Part shown: in pieces, positions 1-5,128 of the stretch
Layout: each line of letters starts with the position of its first letter
Position numbering within the stretch: position 1 is the first letter of the stretch
Source of the DNA: Oscillospiraceae bacterium
GTDB taxonomy: Bacteria; Bacillota; Clostridia; Oscillospirales; Oscillospiraceae
DNA: 6,354 nt
Assembly (NCBI GenBank): GCA_009786775.1
Contig: WQRL01000109.1
Coordinates: forward strand, 1-6,354
Direction: 5' to 3'
The notes under the pieces: model-generated
Told to the model about the DNA's origin: nothing
Database searches by the model: none
What the model saw: the letters and a program-made list of their open reading frames with translations, nothing else
Program-made: the position numbers and the translations under genes

Positions 1-43
1 CTGCGGGGGCGGGTTTTATGTATGCTTGTGTGAATCTATAAAA
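1..43. other. Short flank downstream of the corrinoid-protein gene
   Basis: These 43 bases follow the stop codon of the corrinoid-protein gene. Read on the minus strand they begin AT-rich and end in a C-rich stretch. I see no hairpin followed by a T-run, so no terminator is visible before the window ends, and the operon may continue beyond position 1. No start codon or ribosome binding site for a further gene can be assigned in so short a piece. Confidence 0.4.
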
Positions 44-679
44 CTATGATACCAGCTCTACTGCTTTTACTGCTGCGGAGCCTGCATCGGTTGTGTAGGC
101 ATCGGCGCCGATTTCGTCTGCGAATTCTTGAGTTATAGGGGCACCGCCGACCATGATTTTAACTTGGGATTTGCAGCCAGCGTCGATCATTGTTTGAACT
201 GTGTTCTTGAGTGAATCCATTGTGGTTGTGAGAAGAGCAGATGCTCCAACAACTTTACAGTCAGGATTTGCCTTGACAGCTTCTACGAACTTCTCAGCAG
301 GAACGTCAACGCCTAGGTCAAGAATTTCAAAACCAGCTGATTCAATCATCAGGGCTACTAGGTTCTTGCCGATATCGTGCAAGTCGCCTGCTACTGTGCC
401 GATGATGTACTTGCCGTTTTTGCCGACGCTGTCGCCTGCGAGATGCGGGCGGAGCACTTCTACGCCTTTTTTCATTGTTTTTGCGGCTACTAGCATTTCA
501 GGTACGAAAATTTCGTTAGCTTGGAATTTTGCGCCTACTATTGACATTGCGCCGATCATGCCGTCATTGAGGATTGCATTGGGGTCATCGCCTGCATCGA
601 GTGCTTCTTGAACAAGACCTTCGATTAGTTTAACTTTACCGTTTTCTACCACTTGTGCTATTTCTTTAATTTTTGACAT
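44..679 (-). CDS. Corrinoid (cobalamin-binding) methyl-carrier protein, MtaC/MtvC type
   Basis: This 211-residue protein is predicted to be a cytoplasmic methyl carrier that holds a corrinoid cofactor and accepts or donates a methyl group on cobalt. Residues ~1-85 form the helical cap domain typical of methionine-synthase-like corrinoid proteins, including FVPEMLVAAKTM at 58-69. Residues ~90-211 form the Rossmann-like B12-binding domain. The hallmark DLHDIG lies at 99-104, with His101 as the expected lower axial cobalt ligand; GASALLTTTM (145-154) and VGGAP (177-181) supply the usual Ser/Thr and Gly-Gly cofactor contacts. Length is normal for the family. The start is fixed by an AGGAGG 10 nt upstream. 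It is the last operon gene in the window, 80 bp after a methyl-THF methyltransferase that is its probable partner. It is not the two-subunit CFeSP (AcsC/AcsD). Its methyl donor (methanol, methylamine, glycine betaine, O-methyl aromatic or other) cannot be told from this sequence. Confidence 0.93.
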   Translation of the reverse strand: MSKIKEIAQVVENGKVKLIEGLVQEALDAGDDPNAILNDGMIGAMSIVGAKFQANEIFVPEMLVAAKTMKKGVEVLRPHLAGDSVGKNGKYIIGTVAGDLHDIGKNLVALMIESAGFEILDLGVDVPAEKFVEAVKANPDCKVVGASALLTTTMDSLKNTVQTMIDAGCKSQVKIMVGGAPITQEFADEIGADAYTTDAGSAAVKAVELVS

Positions 680-759
680 TTGATTTTGTCCTCCTAAAAT
701 TTTGTTTATGTAAAAATAATCTTACGCTTAGTTAAAAGAAAGGGGATAGGGGAGTGGGG
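680..759 (-). other. 80-bp spacer with a pyrimidine-rich leader and triple C-run
   Basis: This is the longest gap inside the operon. On the minus strand it begins directly after the methyltransferase stop with CCCC-ACT-CCCC-TAT-CCCC (759-742), then a T-rich tract, an AT-rich stretch and the AGGAGG of the corrinoid-protein gene. I find no strong hairpin and no convincing -35/-10 pair, so the corrinoid-protein gene is most simply cotranscribed with the genes upstream. The C-run could bind Rho or a protein, or mark an mRNA processing point; none of this is shown. Confidence 0.45.
690..695 (-). promoter_or_regulatory. Ribosome binding site of the corrinoid-protein gene
   Basis: AGGAGG on the minus strand ends 10 nt before the ATG at 679. 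It is the longest anti-16S match among the five starts in this window. That fits a carrier protein needed in larger amounts than its enzymes, though expression level is inference. Confidence 0.8.
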
Positions 760-1575
760 TTATTTCTTTACTCCGAAAATTCCTTCGCGGTAGGCTGAGG
801 TGTATTCAGAACAGAAGTCGTCCAGCCCGCACATAGCTTCGGCTGCGAAAATTACCCCGCGCAGGTCGTGGCTGAGTGGATCCATAACTGCGCTATCCAT
901 GCCAGCCTGGATTGCCAGAGCTGCGAAGGCCTGGTTTACTAGCTTACGCACCGGAAGGTTGAAGGAAATGTTAGAAATCGCTCCTGAAATGTGAACCTTG
1001 GGGTGAGTGCTCTTTATGTGAGACATTACTTCAAGAACCATGGAGATTCCTTCGCCGTCGTCTGTGGTGCAGAGCATTTCTATTAGCGGGTCAATGTGGA
1101 TACGCTTATCCTCAATGCCGTACTGCTTCGCCTTGGCCATTATTATGTCAAAAACAGCTATGCGGTCAGCGGCGGTCTTGGGTATGGTGGTTTCGCCGTT
1201 GAGCAGAACCATTATATCCCAGCCCTTGTTTTCCGGCTGTGCGAGAATCGGGAATACTTGGTCAACCTTGCCGCCCTCAAGGGAAACAGAGTTGAACATG
1301 CCGGGCTTCTTACAAAGAGGCATAGCTTTGAGGATTACATCGGCATCCGGTGAGTCTATTGCGATGGGGCAGTCCGTTGCGCCTTGCACTAGGTCAATCA
1401 TCCATTTGAGAACTTCAAATTCACCATCGTTTACTGCTGCGTGAACATCAATAAAATCGGCACCGGCATCAGCCTGCTTCTTGGCCATGTCCTTTATGTA
1501 CTCTTCATCACGTGCTGCTATAGCCTTGGCACATGAGGGGATTGAGCCATTTAGTTTTTCGGCAATAATTATCAT
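760..1575 (-). CDS. Methyltetrahydrofolate:corrinoid methyltransferase (AcsE/MtgA/MtvA-like)
   Basis: The 271-residue protein has the pterin-binding TIM-barrel fold of methyl-THF:corrinoid protein methyltransferases and should move a methyl group between tetrahydrofolate N5 and cob(I)alamin on a partner protein. It starts MIIIAEKLNG, like Moorella AcsE (as recalled), and keeps the expected active-site positions: Asp74 in IDSP, Asn95 in FNS, Asp162 in IDPL, and Asn202 in the SNISFN segment (201-206). Length matches the family (about 260-270). I chose the ATG at 1575 because AAAAGGAG lies 10 nt upstream and family homology begins exactly there. An upstream ATG at 1662 would add 29 unrelated residues and overlap folD. 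The single-subunit corrinoid protein encoded next suggests a methyltransferase II of a demethylating or methylotrophic system (as MtgA or MtvA/OdmD) as much as a Wood-Ljungdahl AcsE; sequence alone does not decide. Confidence 0.9.
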   Translation of the reverse strand: MIIIAEKLNGSIPSCAKAIAARDEEYIKDMAKKQADAGADFIDVHAAVNDGEFEVLKWMIDLVQGATDCPIAIDSPDADVILKAMPLCKKPGMFNSVSLEGGKVDQVFPILAQPENKGWDIMVLLNGETTIPKTAADRIAVFDIIMAKAKQYGIEDKRIHIDPLIEMLCTTDDGEGISMVLEVMSHIKSTHPKVHISGAISNISFNLPVRKLVNQAFAALAIQAGMDSAVMDPLSHDLRGVIFAAEAMCGLDDFCSEYTSAYREGIFGVKK

Positions 1576-1585
1576 ATGACATTTA

Positions 1586-1594
1586 CTCCTTTTA
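1586..1594 (-). promoter_or_regulatory. Shine-Dalgarno fused to the folD stop codon; sets the methyltransferase start
   Basis: On the minus strand 1594-1586 reads TAAAAGGAG. The first three bases are the folD stop codon (1594-1592) and AAAAGGAG is the ribosome binding site, 10 nt before the ATG at 1575. The arrangement supports translational coupling and excludes the upstream in-frame ATG at 1662, which lies inside folD. Confidence 0.82.
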
Positions 1595-2446
1595 CAGTGT
1601 TTGGTTTTTTGCGGCTGTGACGACATTTGAAACCAGAACAGAAGTTGTGACAGTTCCAACACCGCCCGGTACGGGGGTTATGTGGCCTACAACCGGCTCC
1701 ACATCGTCAAACTTTACATCGCCGACGAGCTTCTTCTTTTCATCGCTCCAGTTAATGCCCACGTCAATAACTACTTGTCCGGGGCTGAAGTACTTAGTGT
1801 CAAAGAACTCGCCCAGCCCACAGGCGATGATTACGATGTCGGCATTCTTTGAATAGTAAGGTGTGTCCTTAGTGAACACGTGGCAAGTGGAAACAGTTGC
1901 ATCCCGGCCTAGGAGCATTATGCTGACAGGCCTTCCAACCACGAGGCTGTGGCCGATGACGCAGACATTCTTGCCCTTGGCATCAATCTTGTAATAGTCG
2001 AGGATTTCGATACAGGCTTGAGCTGTGCATGGAGCGAAGCCCTTGCCCAGTCCAGCCACGACTTTAGCCCAGGTGTCATTGGTGATGCCGTCTATGTCTT
2101 TTTCAGGCTTTAATGCCGCGACAACTGCGTTTTCATCAAGATGCGCAGGGAGGGGGCGGAACATGAGGATGCCGTGGACGGCAGCGTCATTATTGAGTGT
2201 CTCCAGGTTTTGCATGAGTACATCCTGTGTAACATCTGCGGGGAGAGCTACGTTTTTCACCACAACGCCGTTTTTTTCGCAGCGCGCCATGGCGGTTTTT
2301 TCGTAGGAGAGGTCGTCCGGCCTTTCGCCGACACGCAGAATTGCTAGGGTGGGGGCTACGTTCTTGGATTTAAGAAGCTCAATGTCGTTTGCCATTCTCT
2401 CGCCGAGAGCGGCTACTACATCAGCACCTTTAAGAAGTTGAGCCAT
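1592..2446 (-). CDS. folD: Methylenetetrahydrofolate dehydrogenase FolD, predicted to lack cyclohydrolase activity
   Basis: This 284-residue FolD-family enzyme should interconvert 5,10-methylene-THF and 5,10-methenyl-THF with NAD(P). The N-terminal substrate domain (~1-120) holds LRVGERPDDLSY (37-48) and PEKDIDG (114-120), keeping Tyr48 and Asp119. The nucleotide-binding domain has GHSLVVGRP (165-173), and the C-terminal signature PVPGGVGTVTT lies at 258-268. Two catalytic positions are changed. The cyclohydrolase Lys four residues after the Tyr (E. coli Lys54) is Ala52, and the Gln in the usual VQLPLP segment (E. coli Gln98) is Phe96 in MFRPLP. Both were checked against the codons (GCC at 2293-2291, TTC at 2161-2159). 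By family knowledge these residues are needed for cyclohydrolase but not for dehydrogenase chemistry, so it is probably a dehydrogenase only, with FchA upstream doing the hydrolysis. Cofactor preference (NAD or NADP) cannot be settled. The ATG lies 10 nt after AGGAG. Confidence 0.93.
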   Translation of the reverse strand: MAQLLKGADVVAALGERMANDIELLKSKNVAPTLAILRVGERPDDLSYEKTAMARCEKNGVVVKNVALPADVTQDVLMQNLETLNNDAAVHGILMFRPLPAHLDENAVVAALKPEKDIDGITNDTWAKVVAGLGKGFAPCTAQACIEILDYYKIDAKGKNVCVIGHSLVVGRPVSIMLLGRDATVSTCHVFTKDTPYYSKNADIVIIACGLGEFFDTKYFSPGQVVIDVGINWSDEKKKLVGDVKFDDVEPVVGHITPVPGGVGTVTTSVLVSNVVTAAKNQTL

Positions 2447-2456
2447 GGTTATATTA

Positions 2457-2462
2457 CTCCTA
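2457..2462 (-). promoter_or_regulatory. Shine-Dalgarno fused to the fchA stop codon, serving folD
   Basis: On the minus strand 2462-2457 reads TAGGAG: TAG is the fchA stop codon and AGGAG is the folD ribosome binding site, 10 nt before the ATG at 2446. A ribosome ending fchA stands on the folD initiation site, which favours coupled, near-equal synthesis of cyclohydrolase and dehydrogenase. Confidence 0.82.
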
Positions 2463-3077
2463 TCTTAGCCTTTTGGCAACTGAATCAAATATTTCGTCAG
2501 CCATCGGGCAATATTTATTTAGTATTGCATCGGCCTCAGCTTCAAGGCTTGAGGCATAGTTACTGTCTTTCATAGCTTTGGCGTTTATGAAAACATTGAG
2601 GCTTGCCCCCTGGAGTGCTGCCTTGCAAGCCACCACGCCGACACCTGCGTCACTTATAGCCACGACGCTGCCCTTGTCGGCAAATGTCCTTTGAAGCTCA
2701 ATAGCCTTAGCGCTGATGCGCATGATGTCCATTGGCACTGCGCAGGCGGTTCTCAGAGCTTCTTCCATAACAGCGTCCCTGTTCGGGTCATCTTTTGGTA
2801 TGCTATAGGCATTGGCCAGAGGTTCAAAGTTCACAGCATCTAGGTCAACCAGGTGCAGAAGCTCTTTTTGGATATCTTCAGCTTTGACCATTATTTCCTT
2901 GATCTCTTCTTCCACCTCGGCGTATTTTTTCTTGCCTACGGTGAGGCTGCCTACCATTGTGCCCAGAGCCATGCCCAGAGCGCCCACCAAGGCAGAGGCA
3001 GAGCCTCCGCCTGGAACGGCAGCTTTTGAAGCAAGGAGCTGGGTGTATTCAGTACATGTTTTATTAACTAGTTGCAT
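2460..3077 (-). CDS. fchA: Methenyltetrahydrofolate cyclohydrolase, FTCD_C/cyclodeaminase family
   Basis: The 205-residue, mostly helical protein belongs to the formiminotransferase-cyclodeaminase C-terminal family. In acetogens and purinolytic clostridia such stand-alone proteins (FchA) interconvert methenyl-THF and formyl-THF, or act on formimino-THF. Visible hallmarks are VPGGGSASA (21-29), Asp80 followed by AVNF, VPMDIM (114-119), SDAGVG (142-147) and LNVFIN (160-165). Length is normal. The start has AAGGAG six nt upstream. The gene lies 21 bp after fhs and 13 bp before folD, so the three enzymes follow pathway order from formate. Cyclohydrolase is favoured over cyclodeaminase because no formiminotransferase or histidine or purine degradation gene is near and because the adjacent FolD has lost its cyclohydrolase residues. 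A side activity as cyclodeaminase is not excluded. Confidence 0.9.
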   Translation of the reverse strand: MQLVNKTCTEYTQLLASKAAVPGGGSASALVGALGMALGTMVGSLTVGKKKYAEVEEEIKEIMVKAEDIQKELLHLVDLDAVNFEPLANAYSIPKDDPNRDAVMEEALRTACAVPMDIMRISAKAIELQRTFADKGSVVAISDAGVGVVACKAALQGASLNVFINAKAMKDSNYASSLEAEADAILNKYCPMADEIFDSVAKRLR

Positions 3078-3098
3078 AATGGACTCCTTGAGGGTTAG

Positions 3099-4859
3099 TT
3101 AGAATATGCCGGAAACTGCGCCGGTTTCTGTATTGATATCAATGCGGCGGTAAGCGGGGTTTGAGCCTGTGCCTGGCATCATTGTGATAGCGCCGGCCAT
3201 TGGGCATAGGAATTTTGCGCCGCCGTAGACGAGGATATCCCTGATAGGCAGTCTCCAGCCCTTTGGCACACCTTTGAGTGTGGGGTCATGGGATAGGGAG
3301 AGCTGGGTTTTGACCATCATTGTCTGGAAGTCTGCAAACGCCGGGTCGCTTTCAAAGCGTTTTGCTTTTTCAAGTGCCAGAGGCTCCCAGTCAACGCCGT
3401 CCGCGCCGTATACTTCTTTTGCGATAAGCTCTACGCGCTCGCGAAGCGGTGTATCCAGTTCGTACAGGTACTTGAGGTCGATTTCGTCTTCACACGCTTC
3501 CATGACGACTTCTGCAAGCTCAACAGCGCCCTTGCCGCCATACTGCCAGTGTTCACTGAGGGCACAGCGGATGTTACGCTCTGCACAGAGCTTCTTGATG
3601 AGGGCGATTTCCTCGTCTGTGTCTGTGTAGAACTTGTTGATGCAGACGACAGGGTTGATGCCTGATTTCTTGACGTTGGTGACATGGTGGAAGAGGTTCT
3701 CTGTGCCTTTTTCGAGAAGGTCGAGATTTTGCTCTGTGTATTCTTTGGGCAGGGGACGTCCCGGGACAACCACGGGGCCGCCGCCGTGCATTTTGAGAGC
3801 TCTGACTGTGCAGACGACAACAGATACGTGAGGCTTGAGCCCTGACAGGCGGGTTTTAACATTCCAGAATTTTTCAAAGCCGATATCTGCGGCAAAACCT
3901 GACTCAGTTACATGGTAGTCAAAGAGTTTAAGAGCAAGGCGGTCGCCGATTATGGATGACTGGCCGATTGCTATGTTGGCAAATGGGCCTGAGTGGATGA
4001 GGCAGGGCTGATGCTCAACTGTGTAGCACAGGGTTGGGTTTATTGTGTTACGCATCCAAGCAGCCATTGCTCCGTCAACTTCCAGATCCGCTGTTGTGAC
4101 AGGTTCGCCTTTCTTGCTGTAAGCCACGATGATTTTGCCGATTCTTTCGCGCAAATCTTTAAGGTCTGTGGCGACAGAGAGGATAGCCATAAGCTCACTG
4201 CCTACAGCGATGCCGAACTTGGAATTCATTTCAAAGCCGTTTCTCTCGCCCTCACCCATGCCTATGCGGATATGGCGCAGGCCTTGTGCACAGAAGTCGA
4301 TTACCCAGCCGAGTTCAACGCGGTCAGGGTCGATGTCCAGGCGCTTAAGGCCGATTTCAGCAAGTTTTGCATCATCATAGTTGCGCTCATGCTGCATACG
4401 GGCATTAAGGGCAACCATAGCCAGGTTGTGGGCGTTCATTATGTCGTTTATATCGCCTGTAAGACCGAGTGAGAATTCAGTCATAGGGATTAGAAGTGCG
4501 TTACCGCCACCCGCTGCTGTGCCTTTTACGCCGAATGTGGGGCCGCCGGAAGGCTGGCGCAGGCAACCGCCGACGTTCTTGCCGAGATAACCAAGGCCTT
4601 GAATGAGGCCGAGTGAAGTTGTGGATTTGCCTTCGCCCAGAGGTGTCGGGGTTACGGCTGTAATTTCAATGAACTTACCGTCGGGCTTGTCTTTTAGGCG
4701 GTTCATTATCTTAAGGAAGTCGAGTTTTGGAGTTTTGCCATATGGGATAATCTCATCTTCTTCCAAGCCCATTTTTTTGCGGAAATGCTCAACGGGTGGA
4801 AGGCTCTTCATCGCGTCCTCGGCTATTTCCCAGTCGGGGTGTTTGGTTGGATCTAGCAT
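3099..4859 (-). CDS. fhs: Formate-tetrahydrofolate ligase (10-formyl-THF synthetase)
   Basis: This 586-residue enzyme makes 10-formyl-THF from formate, ATP and THF, or runs in reverse to gain ATP from formyl-THF. The P-loop [10 protein letters not shown] is at 71-80. The two family signatures are present: [12 protein letters not shown] (110-121) and [12 protein letters not shown] (349-360), the latter with Cys where Ala is usual. The C-terminal segment [10 protein letters not shown] is at 561-570. It is about 30 residues longer than the Moorella-type enzyme (~559). The extra length appears to lie in the N-terminal leader and around 160-200. This matches a longer Fhs type I recall from clostridia and deltaproteobacteria, so it is not damage. 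The ATG at 4859 has AAGGAG 10 nt upstream. It is the first gene of the operon, ~45 nt after a predicted transcription start, and fchA follows after 21 bp. It is intact, with every key motif present. Confidence 0.97.
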   Translation of the reverse strand: MLDPTKHPDWEIAEDAMKSLPPVEHFRKKMGLEEDEIIPYGKTPKLDFLKIMNRLKDKPDGKFIEITAVTPTPLGEGKSTTSLGLIQGLGYLGKNVGGCLRQPSGGPTFGVKGTAAGGGNALLIPMTEFSLGLTGDINDIMNAHNLAMVALNARMQHERNYDDAKLAEIGLKRLDIDPDRVELGWVIDFCAQGLRHIRIGMGEGERNGFEMNSKFGIAVGSELMAILSVATDLKDLRERIGKIIVAYSKKGEPVTTADLEVDGAMAAWMRNTINPTLCYTVEHQPCLIHSGPFANIAIGQSSIIGDRLALKLFDYHVTESGFAADIGFEKFWNVKTRLSGLKPHVSVVVCTVRALKMHGGGPVVVPGRPLPKEYTEQNLDLLEKGTENLFHHVTNVKKSGINPVVCINKFYTDTDEEIALIKKLCAERNIRCALSEHWQYGGKGAVELAEVVMEACEDEIDLKYLYELDTPLRERVELIAKEVYGADGVDWEPLALEKAKRFESDPAFADFQTMMVKTQLSLSHDPTLKGVPKGWRLPIRDILVYGGAKFLCPMAGAITMMPGTGSNPAYRRIDINTETGAVSGIF

Positions 4860-4869
4860 AAATTCAAAT

Positions 4870-4875
4870 CTCCTT
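4870..4875 (-). promoter_or_regulatory. Ribosome binding site of fhs
   Basis: AAGGAG on the minus strand ends 10 nt before the ATG at 4859. The spacing equals that of the folD, methyltransferase and corrinoid-protein sites, and it fixes the fhs start. Confidence 0.78.
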
Positions 4876-4910
4876 AATAAAATTATAATCTTTCAGTACG
4901 TGATTGCGTG

Positions 4911-4939
4911 ATTTTAACACTAGTTAACAAATATGTAAA
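4911..4939 (-). promoter_or_regulatory. Sigma-A-type promoter for the fhs operon
   Basis: On the minus strand, TTTACA (4939-4934) is a one-mismatch -35 box, followed by an exact 17-bp spacer and TAAAAT (4916-4911), a one-mismatch -10 box preceded by TG to give an extended -10. Transcription would start near 4904, leaving a ~45-nt leader before fhs. Two small repeats overlap it: an inverted repeat TTAAC-4-GTTAA (4914-4918/4923-4927) across the -10, and a direct repeat CGTGATT (4899-4905/4907-4913) around the predicted start. The leader is too short for a riboswitch. The call rests on consensus matching alone. Confidence 0.65.
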
Positions 4940-5027
4940 TATGAACAAGAGTGAATATATCGAATGTCACAAAAACGCAAATAAATAGTACAAAATTATG
5001 CTTCTGGTATTATGTTAGCATTTTATT

Positions 5028-5039
5028 GTAAAATTTTAC
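5028..5039. repeat. 12-bp perfect AT-rich palindrome GTAAAATTTTAC
   Basis: A perfect palindrome lies about 90 bp upstream of the predicted fhs -35 box and directly beside the left arm of the longer inverted repeat at 5041-5118. It could be a dimeric regulator site or part of the 3' end structure of the upstream gene. AT-rich palindromes of this length also arise by chance in such spacers. Confidence 0.45.
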
Positions 5040-5040
5040 G

Positions 5041-5118
5041 AAATCAGAAATTGACTGAAATTTCCCGGCTTAACAGGCAACCGTACGCCACCTGCTAGAG
5101 GTGGCGTACTTCTGATTT
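5041..5118. repeat. Nested inverted repeats: 9-bp outer arms enclosing a GC-rich hairpin
   Basis: AAATCAGAA (5041-5049) and TTCTGATTT (5110-5118) are perfect reverse complements 60 bp apart. The second arm abuts the inner hairpin arm (ends 5109) with no base between. In a minus-strand RNA the outer stem would enclose the inner 11-bp hairpin and about 33 nt of linker, making a compact ~78-nt folded element. Whether it is a terminator complex, a 3' stabiliser, a small RNA or a repeat-derived element is unknown. Confidence 0.6.
5083..5109 (-). terminator. Strong hairpin after the CoA-transferase gene, possible terminator without a T-tract
   Basis: A perfect 11-bp stem (GTACGCCACCT paired with AGGTGGCGTAC) closes a 5-nt loop, 20 bases after the CoA-transferase stop. 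On the minus strand it is followed by GGTTGCCTGTTAAG, not a T-run, so it lacks half of a classical intrinsic terminator. Its position between two transcription units favours a 3'-end or stabilising role. The stem is directly visible; the role is inferred. Confidence 0.5.
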
Positions 5119-5128
5119 ACTTATACGT

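Noticed and set aside
680..759. Separate promoter or terminator between the methyltransferase and corrinoid-protein genes
   Set aside because: No hairpin with a T-run and no -35/-10 pair with acceptable spacing could be found; TAAGAT resembles a -10 box but has no matching -35.
1576..1662. Longer methyltransferase start at the ATG at 1662, adding 29 residues
   Set aside because: The extra residues overlap the folD C-terminus, resemble nothing in the family, and have no ribosome binding site; the ATG at 1575 has AAAAGGAG at proper spacing and begins the family homology.
3431..3895. 154-codon minus-strand open frame inside fhs, and a similar 102-codon frame at 5407-5715 inside the CoA-transferase
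   Set aside because: Both are alternate frames of well-supported genes; their Ser/Arg/Pro/Thr-rich translations show no domain and no ribosome binding site was evident.
4951..4970. GTGA-12-TCAC inverted repeat resembling a CRP/FNR-type operator
   Set aside because: The spacer between half-sites is 12 bases rather than the usual 6 of CRP-type sites, and the inner bases are not symmetric.
4860..5128. Possible THF or cobalamin riboswitch before fhs
   Set aside because: The predicted leader is only about 45 nt and I see no conserved riboswitch core or B12-box-like sequence; the structured repeat at 5041-5118 lies upstream of the predicted promoter.
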